Positions 35,520 through 46,982 of a stretch of DNA of 64,000 nucleotides are shown piece by piece. The notes under the pieces were generated by a model. It made no database searches. It saw only the letters and a list, made by a program, of their open reading frames with translations, and was not told where the DNA came from. The stretch covers positions 265,134,622-265,198,621 of the forward strand of contig NC_050096.1 in assembly GCF_902167145.1 (NCBI RefSeq), read 5' to 3'. The stretch comes from Zea mays. Taxonomy: Eukaryota > Streptophyta > Magnoliopsida > Poales > Poaceae. The position numbers and the translations under genes were made by a program. Each line of letters opens with the position of its first letter. Position 1 is the first letter of the stretch.

Positions 35520-36690
35520 AGAGCCACATACACGAAAACAGAAACGGTAATTTTCCGTTATCGGGAATAGTTTTAGAAATTTTATTGAAATTTAAAATTT
35601 AGAGCTAAACAGTAAAATGGTTACCAAAAATACAAAAATAAAATCGACAGAAAAAATTCAGAAATGTAAACTGAAATGTTTTAGGTCTCATGCAACAGTT
35701 TCCAATAAATATCGTATTTATTTATTATTTTACGGTCGGTCATGAATTCGGCATTTTTTTTAGAAAAATATTAAATCTAAACTAATCTTTGTATATTCAT
35801 TTTAACTTAAAAATTATGAAATTAATTCTATTATCATTCTAAAATCAAGATCTATTTAATGGTACATAGTTCAGAGTTGTTTAAAACTTTTGTGGCTCTT
35901 ATTCGTATTTTTTCCAATTAATTCTCATGATACATATATTCATAACTTGTGTGAGAACTTGAGAAGGATCACGAGGACACCGATTATGTTGACTATGTCA
36001 AGTAGTATAAGTATAACAATAATGCAAGTAACATGTCATTATACATGTCTTGATTTTGTAGTCATATAATTTGCTAACGCTTTATTTAAGTACATTATAA
36101 TGACTTTATTATCGCATTACATTGTCTTATATTGATTGTGACCTTTTACCTTGTATTAAAATATCTTATACACTATTACTTATATTATGATAGGTCAAGT
36201 TATATGTCTAGGTCTATCTTCTATAGTTTGATGTGTGATATTATTTTATGGTTTTTGATGGTTATCGATGTGTTTTAAATCGAATAGTTTTGTTTTATGA
36301 GGTATTGAGTTGTGACTTTCTAACTATATGTATGTGTGCATGACACTTGTCACTTATATTTGTGAGATATATTGCTTTAATGCTTTGTAAGATATGCTTT
36401 AATCGTTCATAAAACTCTATGAATATTCATATGTTATTACTAGCATCTATGTGGATGTACGACTTGTGTGAATTTTTTTAAGTCAAATGAGGGTGTCTAC
36501 TAGTCGCATTTTAGATTTCGACTGTGACCGGTATATTTTCTATATCAAACTTTCATTTTTTATGTTTCTGAATTACCGATGTTGATTTCGTTTTCGGAGT
36601 TATCAACTTCAATTTTGTTTCCGGAAAAAATAAAAGTGAAAATATTTATCGATCATTTCGGACCATCTTCTTTCGTACATAGGCGCATAA
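35520..36690. repeat. Possible relic of an Ac-like hAT element
   Basis: The left edge has gaaaacagaaacggtaattttccgttatcggg; the right edge, inverted, has related accgaaa / ttccggaaac / cgaaaacgaaatc text. These repeated cggtaa / gttttcg motifs recall Ac/Ds-like subterminal DNA. No target duplication or transposase frame is visible, so this is a low-confidence reading. Confidence 0.3.
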
Positions 36691-36749
36691 CTGTGAAGGG
36701 CTAGCGAATTGGGGATGCATGGCACGATGAGGAAGGAACTGCGGTCAAA

Positions 36750-39363
36750 CATATTGACATCTATAGAAAACATTACCTTTGGAGAGGGAATGACATCAAT
36801 TCAAAAAAGCTCCTTTAGTTGCCTAGTCAATGATAGTCAAACCGAAATTAGAGTGTGGTTTAGGGGTATTAAAGCTGGAGATTCAGAATGAGGCCTTACT
36901 TATGAAATATCTATATAAGTTCTACAATAAATCTGATCTATCATGGGTTTAGTTAATTTGGAACAATTATTACAGCGGTGCCAGATTATCGGGCCAGCGA
37001 AGAACAAGGTCTTTCTGGTGGAGAATCTTGCTGAATTTGTTGGACAATTATAAGGGGTTGGCTCTTCCCTCGATCGGAGATGGACAATCAATTCAATTCT
37101 GGCGTGATTTGTGGAATAATGGAGTACCTACGCGACAATACCTAGAATTATTCTCATTCGTCAATGATACAAATTTATTTTTAGCTGAGGTAAAGCAAAA
37201 ATCACTTATACCAAGTATTTCAGTGAACAAGCTTATGAACAATATATGGACCTGAGTGAAGTATGGGATAATATTAATCTCGAGGACACAAAAGATAACT
37301 GGAAATATATTTGGGGCTCTGGTTTTTTCTCGGCGCAGCAGGCTTACAAAAGGCAAATGGGACACTCTAATGGTCATATTGTATACAAATGGCTTTGGAA
37401 AAGCAAATGTCAGCCCCGACACAAAGTTTTCTTCTGGTTATGGTTAAAGAGTAGGCTAAACACAAGTAGGCATGGCAATTTAACCCGCGGGTTCGGGTAC
37501 CCGTCGGGTACCCGACCCGACGGGTGCGGGCGCGGGTGCGTTTTTTCACCCACGGGTGTGACCCGACCCCGACCCGCACCTTTTCGGGTTCGGGTTCGGG
37601 TTTCTCACTTCACCCACGGGTGACCCACGGGTACCCGAACATGAACCGGTCTGCTGGCCCAAGCCCACTACGGTCTACGGCAGTACACCACCGAGACGAG
37701 ATCTAAACCTAATCCCTGATTCCCCTTCCCAGGTCCCAGCAGCGGAGCAGCCGCCAGCCGTAAATCTCAGCAGCCCAGGCGCCCAGCCGCCCACCGGCCA
37801 CCGACCAGTCTTGCCCGCAATCTTGCCCGCAGCCCAGCCGCCAGCCGTAAATCCCAGCAGTCTTGCCCGCAGGCTCGCAGGCGCTGCCCACCGACACCGT
37901 AAATCCCAGCAGCCCAGCCGCGCACAGGTCCCACCGGCGGCCGGCCACCGCAAATCCCAGCAGCGGAGCAGCCCAGCCGCGCCCGCGCTGCTTCTGCTGA
38001 GAGCTGACACCAGTGGACGCGCCCGGCCGCCCGCACTGCTTCTGCTTCTGGAGTTCTGGACGCGCCACGCGCCGGGGCTGCTTCTGGAGTACTGGACGCG
38101 CCACGCGCCGGGGCTGCTTCTGCCTTCTGCTTCTGGATGGCTGGACGCTGGAGCTTTGCTGAGTGCTGACCTCGCCGAGTCGCCGCGCGCTGGAGCAGTG
38201 GAGCTGCTGCTGACCTTGCCGCGCCACTCAGCCACTCTTTTGTGTGTGCGTTGACAATTGCATTACATGTGCTGCTGGTGCGCCTACTGCTACTTCTAAT
38301 CCAAGCGTTCAGATTATGTGTATATACCTATGCTACTTCTAAGCAATTTGTCATTGATTCCAGGTTCCTCAAAATCAAATACGCGTTTCGGTGTGTACAG
38401 GAACAGGAACTGGGCAAACTTTTTCTGTGCTGGCGACATGGCAACTTATTTCATCCAACTGATCCAAGCGACCAAGCCATAGCCAATTAGCCAAGCACTC
38501 AACTGCTATGTTTGTGGACTACTACCTGTAACCTGTGTGACTGTCTTTGTGAAATGTGAACTATTTTATGTATTATCTGTCTTCACTCTTCAACTGCTAT
38601 GTTTATGGTCTTATGGACTACTGGGCTGCCTTAATCCTTATGCCCTTATGTATTTGTTAATTTGTGTGCACTTGTATTCTCGCGGGGTGCTTTATATATT
38701 TGTAATTTGTGGACTACTGTCAGTACTAGCCTGTGTATTGCTGTTTTTTTTCTGACTTCCGATTATATTTTTGCTGTTGAACATGCTATATTGCTACGTA
38801 ATGAAAAACCCGACGGGGACCCGAAACCCACCCGAAACCCGATGGGTGCGGGTGCGGGATTCCACCCGCGGGTGCGGCCGCGGGCGGGTTTGGTCACATT
38901 TCGTGGGTGCGGTCGCGGGCGGGTTTTTGCTCCACCCGACCCGAACCCGACCCGTTGCCATCCCTAAACACAAGGAATATGCTGCGCAGACAAAAATATG
39001 GGACTTGAGTCTTATTCATGCGAAAATTGCATTTGGCAGAAGGAGGAAACACTTTATCATCTCTTCCTCACATGTAATTTTGCAAAGGTCTGCTGGAATT
39101 CAATAAGGCTCACTTCTCCAAGAATTGCTCATCCAGAGGAAGCATCTGTTAACCTAAAGCAGCAGCTAAATGTATATTTCTTCATGGAAGTGATCAACGT
39201 AATGACATGGAGCATTTGGAAATGCAGGAATGAATGGTTCTTTGAAAACGTGGGTCCAATAGTACATCACTGCAAAAATGACTTCAGGAAAGAAATGCTT
39301 TTGGTTATCCATAGAGCGAGAGTAAAATATAGCATTGAATGGTTGCAACATATCTACACTTAG
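36750..39363 (+). pseudogene. LINE ORF2 C-terminal fragment (zf-RVT region)
   Basis: Before the insertion (to 37458) the text encodes 'SIGDGQSIQFWRDLW' and 'YKWLWKSKCQPRHKVFFWLWLKSRLNT', the linker and zinc-binding region downstream of plant LINE reverse transcriptase. After the insertion (38975-39363) it encodes 'SYSCENCIWQKEETLYHLFLTC' with the Cys/His cluster, then 'MTWSIWKCRNEWFFEN', and stops at 39361-39363. Frame changes occur near 36840 and 37255. The reverse transcriptase and endonuclease domains are absent because of 5' truncation. Confidence 0.8.
37467..38966. mobile_element. Non-autonomous hAT element (1500 bp) inside the LINE
   Basis: Ends taggcatggcaa... and, inverted, tagggatggcaacgggtcggg. 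A perfect 8-bp duplication aacacaag is present (37459-37466 and 38967-38974). The subterminal DNA is gggtacccg / cccgaccc repeats. The interior has imperfect repeats: gtaaatcccagcag-type units at 37758-37980, and a tandem block with ctggacgcgccacgcgccggggctgcttctg at about 38056-38120. No transposase frame is present; the GC-rich open frames on both strands are repeat artefacts. Confidence 0.88.
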
Positions 39364-39514
39364 TTATTTGCGTAGATTTACTCCCCCTATTCATCGTCTA
39401 TACTCTCTCATCAAGTTGTAACATAATTCTCGCTATCTCTATATTCGAACACCTTAATATAAAATAATTACAGGGGCCCCTCCTATTTCTCAAAAAAAAA
39501 TGAGGAAGGAACTG

Positions 39515-40286
39515 ACATAGGTTCGAGTACCCTTTGTCTCGTCTATCATGAATACTAATCTATTTTACCATGAATACTAATCTATTATTTGGATGTTTGG
39601 TTTTCAACAAAAAAGGAGCGGAGCGGCTCTTGAATTCTCCATATGTTTAGTTAAGTAGTGGAGATGAACGGAGTGGCTCAATTTCTATTTTCTGAATGTT
39701 TGGTTTCCAACAAAAAGGAGCAGAGCGGCTTATGAGGTCTCCATATGAAAATTTACCATAAATTGTTGGAATGCTCCTGCTTCACCAAAACGATCGGATG
39801 TGAGCCCTCTCCTCCCCTCTACAGTCATATGATTGTCGAACCAAACAAAGAACGTAGCGACTAAGCTCTATTGAACTATTGAATCAAACAAAAAAATGGA
39901 GTGACTCTGTTGTACTTGCTAAACGCATAATAGGATAGCTTAAGTCTTAAAAATTGGAATTGAGCCGCTTAATTCTAGTTGACTCTCTAACTAAGGCATG
40001 ATTAGATTTAAAAAATGAAACTCCCGGCGACGTAAGTAGAACATGGTAACGGCCTAGCAAAAGTAGTTGTGCAACTGTTCCGTCCACAGTGCAACTACCC
40101 GGACACATCGCATTGATTGGGTAGCTTGCACCTCTCGGCTCCCGCTCGCGTTGACAATCGATACAAGATGGATAGTACGTATTTGCTAGCCTACCTCTAC
40201 CTGATCGATGGACCGTCGGTCCGCGCACCCAACAGCTACCGATGCTGACCTCGAGACGATACTAGCCATAGCATAGCCTCGATTAG
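39515..40286. other. Intergenic
   Basis: Contains a duplicated short block (atgaatactaatctatt twice at 39549-39585) and two related gtttggtttycaacaaaaa.ggagc.gagcggct blocks (39597-39628 and 39699-39730), which may be an old small DNA element. No gene supported. Confidence 0.4.
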
Positions 40287-40479
40287 GGCTCTGTTTGTTT
40301 ACCCTCTAGATTATATAATCCAGCTTAAATAAGTTGAGAGGTAAACAAACAACACACAGATTATTGGGTGGATTATGTAATCTAGATACCTAGATTATAA
40401 TAATCCATAAGCAGGTCAATAGGTGCTTATATAATCCATAAGCTGGATTATATAATCCTGGAAGGAAACAAACAGGGCC
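40287..40479. mobile_element. Tourist-like MITE A (193 bp)
   Basis: Inverted ends ggctctgtttgtttacc and ggccctgtttgtttcc, with the interior made of agattatataatcc-type palindromes. Possible 3-bp flanks tag (40284-40286 and 40480-40482). Closely related to the neighbour at 40488-40891. Confidence 0.65.
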
Positions 40480-40487
40480 TAGATTTA

Positions 40488-40891
40488 GGGCCTGTTTGTT
40501 TACCCCTTAGATTATATAATCTGGATTAAATAATCCTAAGAGGCAAACAAACAGTCTAGCTTATTTGCCCAGATTATATAATCTAACCCCTTGGATTATG
40601 ATAATCCATAAGCAAGTGAGGAGGTGCTTATTTCAGATTATTTTTTTCCCACTTCTCCACTACCCTTTCAAGTTTCCTAGAAATTACCCCATCATTGCCA
40701 TTATAATCTACCGAATCGTTTTTGCGCCTATCGGGTCGGAGAAGCCCGCCGCCCAACAGAAACACGCCAGATAATCTAGGTAAACAAACAGGATTACTCA
40801 GATTATATAATCCAAATTATATAATCCAGATTATATAATCCTCCAAAAATAATCCAGATTATATAATCCATTGGGGTAAACAAACAGGCCC
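40488..40891. mobile_element. Tourist-type MITE B (404 bp)
   Basis: Inverted ends gggcctgtttgtttacccc, perfect on both sides. TTA duplication at 40485-40487 and 40892-40894. Several agattatataatcc repeats lie close to each end. A non-palindromic core (about 40630-40765) is not shared with MITE A. Confidence 0.8.
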
Positions 40892-40894
40892 TTA

Positions 40895-41430
40895 GATATG
40901 GCGACGAGTGCCCGTGATTCGATACTCTACATGTATTTACTCTACTAGAGCATGTATATGGATTAAATATTCTATGTATGGATCTTTTATTAGGCAAAAA
41001 TCTCTATCCAATAGGTAAACGAGTATTAAAACGTTATGCCCTCACTCATACTCGTTAATTGGTGGGTATAAAATAACTAATATAAATTTAGCTCTAAAGA
41101 ATGAATCTGGGTTTCAGTCATCCATCTTTTCTACTATTTAATGACTATTTGATGATCATGTAATGAAACATGTAATATGCTATGTGATATTATTCTAGTG
41201 TTGTTTCTTTATCCAATTATCTTTGGTGTTTTTGAATATATGATTAAATGATGCTAGAAATTTTATAATGATATTTTGATGGTATATTTGACATTTATAT
41301 AATATATTATTTTAATAGATATTTAATTTTTATGGATACGCTTAATCCGACGAATGATCCATACCTGCATAGATATAGATATGGGGTAAATCTAAACCAC
41401 CACTGTATGTCTGTATATGGGTAATTTATT
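40895..41430 (-). repeat. Non-autonomous element relic, copy 2
   Basis: Inverse relative of 32796-33342. Read on the minus strand, 41040-41240 aligns by eye with 33000-33250, including aaagataatt.gataaag, aatatcacata..a.attacatg and attttatacccac. Flanking gagta / gggta motifs resemble those of copy 1. Confidence 0.45.
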
Positions 41431-42804
41431 TTTTTATCGTGATTATTTATCCATTGACATCTCTGACCTCGACGGCCGCCGCACGGTCGATTCTAATCTT
41501 CACCCTCTCGGAACGGCCGAACCAAACCGAGTTGCCACTCCCAGGCCCACCCAGCAGTGATCTGACCTCAGCAGCAGCGCGTCTAGATAGCCGCGCCGCG
41601 CATGATTGCTTTGAGGAGACGCAAGTGCCTCCGGCCGGCGTCCCGGAGGCCGGACCCAGCCCAATTGATGGCGAGCCTGGCCCGCTCGGTCGGGCCCCCC
41701 CATGGCCGCATTAACGCCGCTGTTGGCTTTGGCTGCGCCGGCTTCAATTCCCGTTTGGCCGCGCTTCCGTTCCGTGGCATGCCCACCCCACCTGCTGCAC
41801 TGCATGAGCCCCCGTGTCTCCGTCACCATCCGGTCTCGTCCACGCCATCGCTGCCGGCGGCCACGTACACCGGCCGGCCGGCACTCGCTCACCTTTTATG
41901 AGTTGCCGCTGCGCCCAGTGCGTGCGTGCGTGTGCGACCGCCGATACGATCCGTTGATGGCAACAGCAACACGCCCGGCCCGCCGCACCCGCGCGCGCTC
42001 GACTCGTCGCCAGCAGCAGGGGCGGCGCCGACTGTTTAAAAATTCCAGAACTAATTAAGACATAGCCTTTAGTTTGCGTCCAATTACTGTGAGGAGCAGG
42101 GTACTAGTTCAAAGCTATGCAGTGGTATGTACGTTGGAACGTGGTTCACATCAACTTGCTTCGTCTTCGTAGATCCGTGTCAATCATTTCTGTTAGTTGG
42201 AACGTGGTTTCAAGTATACGTTGAGTCTGAGGTTCTAGATTCTTTATGTTGTACTATTTCGTTGCTTTCTTGGGGCTGCACTGTATAACCTGTGTGAGTG
42301 TGTGTAAGAACTAAAAATATATATAAGGACGAAACCAGCACCTCGAATATAGTTACGGTTGTATTGTTTATGCGTCATTTAAAACCCGCAACTATTCAAT
42401 TGTTGGTTTCATATTTGTATCTTTTTTGCGCAGGTTTTTTTTGTTGCACCTCAGATTTTACATGAACACAGAAGTTTGCATCATCCATTGATTTTTGTTT
42501 TTGTTGGAATTTTTTTGACACGTTTGGGCGTGCTTTTTATATAAAAAAATGGGAGCAGAGAAGCATGTGAGGGAGCAGTGTAGTGGTATGTAATATAGAT
42601 ATACGTGATTTGTGTTGAATATATGAGATTTTGTAATATAGAACTGTGAAACAAACTTCTTTATTTAGTGAGTGTGACGGAAACTTCCGCATGCATTCGA
42701 TATTATGACGATAACGTCATGTGACACAAGTTTGATTTTCTAAAGGCGTCTCCAATGATTAGCTATTCCTACATGGATAGAAAATATGGGGAAAACGAGA
42801 ATAG
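41431..42804. other. GC-rich patch and flank, no gene supported
   Basis: Positions 41460-42050 are GC-rich and have overlapping open frames on both strands (41500-41892 minus; 41602-41901 and 41702-42058 plus) but no recognisable domain, splice structure or conserved motif. It may be a low-copy remnant or a captured gene piece. Positions 42060-42804 are AT-rich with nothing recognised. Confidence 0.4.
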
Positions 42805-42812
42805 CTAGTAAT

Positions 42813-43592
42813 TATAGGTGTATATTTAGGCCGGATCTAATGGACCGGCCCGAAGCACGAAAAAAAAGCACGGTCCACGTACGACACGGCCTAAAATATT
42901 TTAGTGTCGGGCCGGATTTGGGCTAGGTCGTGGCCCATGGGCGGGCACGAGCACGACCCGTTTAAGGTAGACACGAAATGGCCCATATAGAGGCACGAAA
43001 AGGTCCATATATTTATTAAAACCACACTTTATTCCACATTTTCATGCACTTTATAAAGAACACAAAGCTAGAGATAATGCTAGTTACATGTTTTTTGTAG
43101 CTTTGAATTAGAGTATGTGATGTAATTTTATTTTTGTTATGAACATTAGATAATGAAATGAAATTACGAACTTTGTATAGAGCTGACTATACTCTTTTTT
43201 CTTCTAACAAAATGATTTGTAAACGAGGTAGTCATTGCATAGCTCCGGTAACTTAATACAAATATTAAGTTTGCTTTTGGTCAAATTTATTTGTCTTATC
43301 TTTTATTTGCTTTATTAAATTTGTTTTGAATTTAGGACTCTGATGTGAATTCTGGGTCCTGATATGAATTTCGGGCCAAAAACTGAATTTCGGCCCAAAA
43401 TTGAATTTCGGGCCGCCCGAAATGAGTCCGACACGTTTAAGCAATTACGTGCCAGGTCATGAGCCGAGGGCTAGGCCCGTGGGCCGACGCGGCACGACCC
43501 AAAATTCAATCGGGCCGAACCGGCCCGAAATTCAAACAATACGGGCCTTTTCGGGCTTAGGCCCGGCCGGGCGTCCCGAATGTATACCTATA
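42813..43592. mobile_element. Non-autonomous hAT element (780 bp)
   Basis: Ends tataggtgtatat... and, inverted, tataggtatacattcggg. The 8-bp flanks ctagtaat (42805-42812) and ctagtgat (43593-43600) differ at one base. Subterminal GC-rich ggcccg / gcacgacc repeats resemble those of the larger hAT at 21040, while the core is AT-rich and non-coding. Confidence 0.75.
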
Positions 43593-43796
43593 CTAGTGAT
43601 GACCAAATAGATAAAAGATTTCACGTATTTCAATAAACTGGGTGTATTACGTGTGTGACCGAATACTAGTGGTGAGATAGATTACTATTTTTATTTTTCT
43701 CTCAGCTCCAAATCATTTAGTTATTTGAGACAGCCATTGCGGACGGCCTAATTATAAGAGATGGCTAAGAGACTTCATGATACAACCTTGAGACTA

Positions 43797-44916
43797 TCTA
43801 TACTACTTATTAAGAAGGTAAGAGTAGTCTGCCGTTCTGCCCTCTCCCGTGTTCTGCCGTTCTGCCCTCCCCCGTTTCGCGCGCAGAAAAAAAATCAAAC
43901 TATGGCTGCTTAGGGATTGAACCTTGGATCTATTGAGTAGGATGCCTAGCCTTCCACCCTCTAACCAACATGACTCATGTTGAATTGTGTACAACTTCAA
44001 CTAAGAATTTATTTGTGTTTAACCCGCCGTCCATTCTGTATGCTCACTGAGTCTAGAAAAACATTTATAGCTTGGTCCCTGATCTTTCTGGAATTTGGAA
44101 CGCAGTCTAGGAAATAAAGAAAATAGGGAAAAGGAGTTTAGAAATTGATTTTTAGTTTAAAAATAATTGCAGAAACCCATTTAATTCATGGAAATTTCAT
44201 ATTAAATCCAAATAAGTTCATTCCAATTTCTATAATTCTATAATATTATTTTTTATCACATAATACCTATGTTTTGTCATGAAAACAACAATAAATTGAT
44301 TTCCTAATTAATCATATATCAAATACATAGAAACTTTGGAAATTCGCAGCTTCCTCATTTTAATTCTAAATTGAACTGTTTCAGTTGTGTTAGTCTCGTA
44401 TGAATATTTACTACGCAGTAACAACATTGATTATACCATGTTTCATACTTTTATAATTAGATATTTATTTTATTCTATGTTAATTGGGTTAATCTATATC
44501 TATTGGATTAATTTATTTAATATATTAATATAGTATTCTAACTTTATGGTTATACGATGTTTGACCATTCGTCTTGCAAATACACACACTCACCTTTTTG
44601 TTTAAGCAAAAGCGTATGGTGGTACGTGTCCGATGACTAACGATGTACGAGGGAATTTCTTCCGGTATGTGTGAAACATGCTCTCCAATAATGAGACCAT
44701 GCAAATCGTGACATATATCGAAGTCTGCATGATACTGATGGTTGCAATATAGTGGTGAAACAGATAGATTATGAATAACAAAATTTATGTATGGCCAGAA
44801 TCACAAATTGATTATGAAACATTTTCGCATAACGGTATAACACATATTTTATATATAAGTTATCGTAGTATACTGGTATTATATATTTCCGTTGCAACGC
44901 ACGGGCATTCAGCTAG
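43797..44916 (+). mobile_element. Non-autonomous Helitron (1120 bp)
   Basis: Begins tctatactacttattaag and ends gttgcaacgcacgggcattcagctag. It lies between A (43796) and T (44917), as Helitrons do, without a target duplication. The 5' TC and 3' CTAG ends and the gcaacgcacgggc text before the end match maize-type Helitrons. No Rep/helicase frame or obvious captured exon; the 65-codon minus frame at 43803-44000 has no domain. Confidence 0.85.
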
Positions 44917-45698
44917 TAGATCATAAATACAGCTAAGACACAACGTGTATAGAAAGTCGTGAAAAACGGACTCTTCGCGAAGAGTTCACCTATTTTATTT
45001 TTTCAATTAGGCCTTAGACTCAAGAAGCTCTATATTAAGTGCAGTTGTAAAACCCTAAGCTACGAGAATTAAGAAAAAGGGAAAAGATTATTCGTCCGGC
45101 ACCACATTCCTAGTGTGTCAATTGTTTACCGATCCCAATGAAGATCTCGGGGCGTGGGTCCCGCGTGATCCCCACGCAACCCGCAAGTGTGTGTGTGGCG
45201 CTGGAGCTGGAGTACGGTACTCAACTACGACGGCTCGGCTCCTCCGGTTCAGCTACGCGTAGTACACGAGAGTACTAGACGGGGGAGGCGCAGAGCAGTG
45301 AGTGGCATAGGCTGGTCCATCCCCATCACACACAGCGGGCGCCATCTGCCATCAATGCGGCCTACCCCGCTCGCATTCATTGCACATCTTGTCCTCATGC
45401 CTCGCCTTTCCAACACCTTAATTAATGCCGCGCCCATACGTGCCTCCAAACCCCGACCCTTTTTTATCACTCGCTCGCTCCCTCCTCGTCCTCTGCCCTG
45501 CTCGCCCACGCACCTCCTCTCTCTCCCCTCCTGCGCTAGCACTACTACTGCTACCAGCGAGTGCACGACACACACATCCTCCTCCCCCCTTCGTCTCTCT
45601 CTCCCTCTCTCTCTCTGCCTGCGCGCCTGAGAGCTGCCACCGCCAAGGCGAAACGGCCGTCGCCGCATGCTGCGGCTGAGCTAGAGACGAGAGGCGAG
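44917..45698 (+). promoter_or_regulatory. Upstream region and leader of the DLN-motif gene
   Basis: It holds a perfect 16-bp palindrome actcttcgcgaagagt (44970-44985). Then comes GC-rich DNA ending in a pyrimidine-rich tract (tctctctctccctctctctctctg, about 45595-45619), a common trait of plant 5' leaders, just ahead of the ATG at 45699. No convincing TATA box was found. Confidence 0.45.
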
Positions 45699-46982
45699 AT
45701 GGCGGCCGAGGCGCTGGGGTTCATGGCGCGGGGAGCCACCGGCGGGAGGGCGGCGGAGCTCGTCACCAGGGACTTCCTCGGCGGGTGCGCCGCCGCCGAA
45801 GACGACGCCAGGGACGCGTCCGCCAGGAATGACGCCGTGGTAAGCACCTCGGCCCCGTGCTGTCTTTGAATTCGCAAAGCCTCTCTGTTCTCTGCTCTCC
45901 CCTGCCTCTGCGTGTGATGTGCCTGTGCATGCTCGCCTTCGGATCGGACCCGCTTGCTGATGTTGCTTGATTGAATTGGAAGAGCGCACCTTGACCTTGG
46001 TGTTCATAAGTTTTTCGAAGAAGGAAGAACTTTCTTCGCTTTCTCCAACGTGGAAAAGTCTTGGTCCGAGGCCTCCATCCAAGACGACTATTCTGCTATA
46101 GCCTATAGTATCCAGTTTGGATTTGCAAGTGGTCAATAGTAATATTAGTCCAAATTCCATTCCCTCGTGATCAGAATTTTATATGAAACATGTTGCTCTA
46201 CCAGAACCATTAAACATTCCCACTAAACTAAACGCGAAATACTAAAATCTGTACTTGCACATGCATGCTGTCCTTTTTTGTGCTTTATTATCTATAATCA
46301 CAATCAGTTGTGATTATAGAAGAATTTACTAGCACATCAGTAGCTGCATTAGCTTACGCTTATCTATAATCACAATCAGTTGTACTTGCTCTAGTTGAGA
46401 AACGAAGCTAATGTTTTTTTTTTGTGCGCCCACGTGCAGCCCGCGAGGGTGCACCAGCAGAAGCACGCGTGCCCGGCGGCGCCGAGGGACCTGAACCTGT
46501 TCCCGGTAGCCGCCACCACGAAGCCCTGCGCCGCGACGGCGGCAGCGGCAGCGGCACCAGCGGTCGCGGGCGGCGCCACGGCTACGTACCACAGCGTGTG
46601 CACGATCGAGAAGGTGAAGACGGCCCTGGAGCGGTTCGAGCGCGGCAGGCAGCACCAGTCCCCGCACCCGCACCAGCAGCAGCAGCACAGCGGCGCGGGC
46701 GCGTCCCCGTCGTCGTCTTCCGTGACCACGTCCTCCGTGAAGCGCCGCGGCGGCGGCGGCGGCGGCGGCGGCGGCGTGGAGCAGGGCGACGGCTGCGACT
46801 CGCCCTCCGGCGGCGGGATGGTGGCCGCGGCGTGCCCCAGGTGCTTCCTGTACGTGCTAATCTCCCGGAGCGACCCGCGGTGCCCGCGCTGCGAGTCCCA
46901 CGTCCCGGCCCCGCCGGCGCCAGCGCCGGCCGCGAGCAAGAAGCCGCGGATCGACCTCAACGTCGGCTACCTGGGCACATAG
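45699..46982 (+). CDS. DLN/EAR-motif protein with paired CPRC motifs (227 aa)
   Basis: Two exons, 45699-45839 (47 codons) and 46440-46982 (180 codons plus stop), are joined in phase 0. The intron has gtaagc at its 5' end and a T-rich tract with gtgcag at its 3' end. The protein has 'RDLNLFP' near residue 64, 'YHSVCTIEKVKTALERFER' at 97-115, histidine/glutamine, serine and nine-glycine low-complexity runs (117-159), a CX2CX12CX2C cluster at 179-198, and a C-terminal 'KKPRIDLNVGYLG'. DLN motifs often recruit TOPLESS-type co-repressors, and the cysteine pairs suggest a small zinc ribbon. It resembles plant proteins such as Arabidopsis At1g16500/At1g79160 or GIR-like repressors as I recall, with no proven function. 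A nuclear, repressor-associated role is inference. Confidence 0.82.
46289..46383 (+). repeat. Hairpin and direct repeat in the intron
   Basis: tctataatcacaa and ttgtgattataga form a perfect 13-bp inverted repeat with a 4-base loop (46291-46320). A 23-base stretch, tatctataatcacaatcagttgt in part, recurs 72 bp downstream (46289-46311 and 46361-46383). It lies about 60 bp before the 3' splice site. Confidence 0.8.

Larger units (their letters stand above)
36742..39499 (+). mobile_element. 5'-truncated L1-type LINE with a hAT insertion
   Basis: Bounded by a 15-bp target duplication atgaggaaggaactg (36727-36741 and 39500-39514; the first base is shared with the poly-A). A short A-tail lies at 39492-39500. 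It keeps only the C-terminal end of the LINE ORF2 and its 3' UTR. An unrelated 1.5-kb element (37467-38966) was inserted later. Long target duplications, an A-tail and 5' truncation are typical of L1 retrotransposition. Confidence 0.85.

Noticed and set aside
41500..42058. Possible gene in a GC-rich patch
   Set aside because: Frames on both strands are equally long and low-complexity; no start context, splice sites or recognisable motif.
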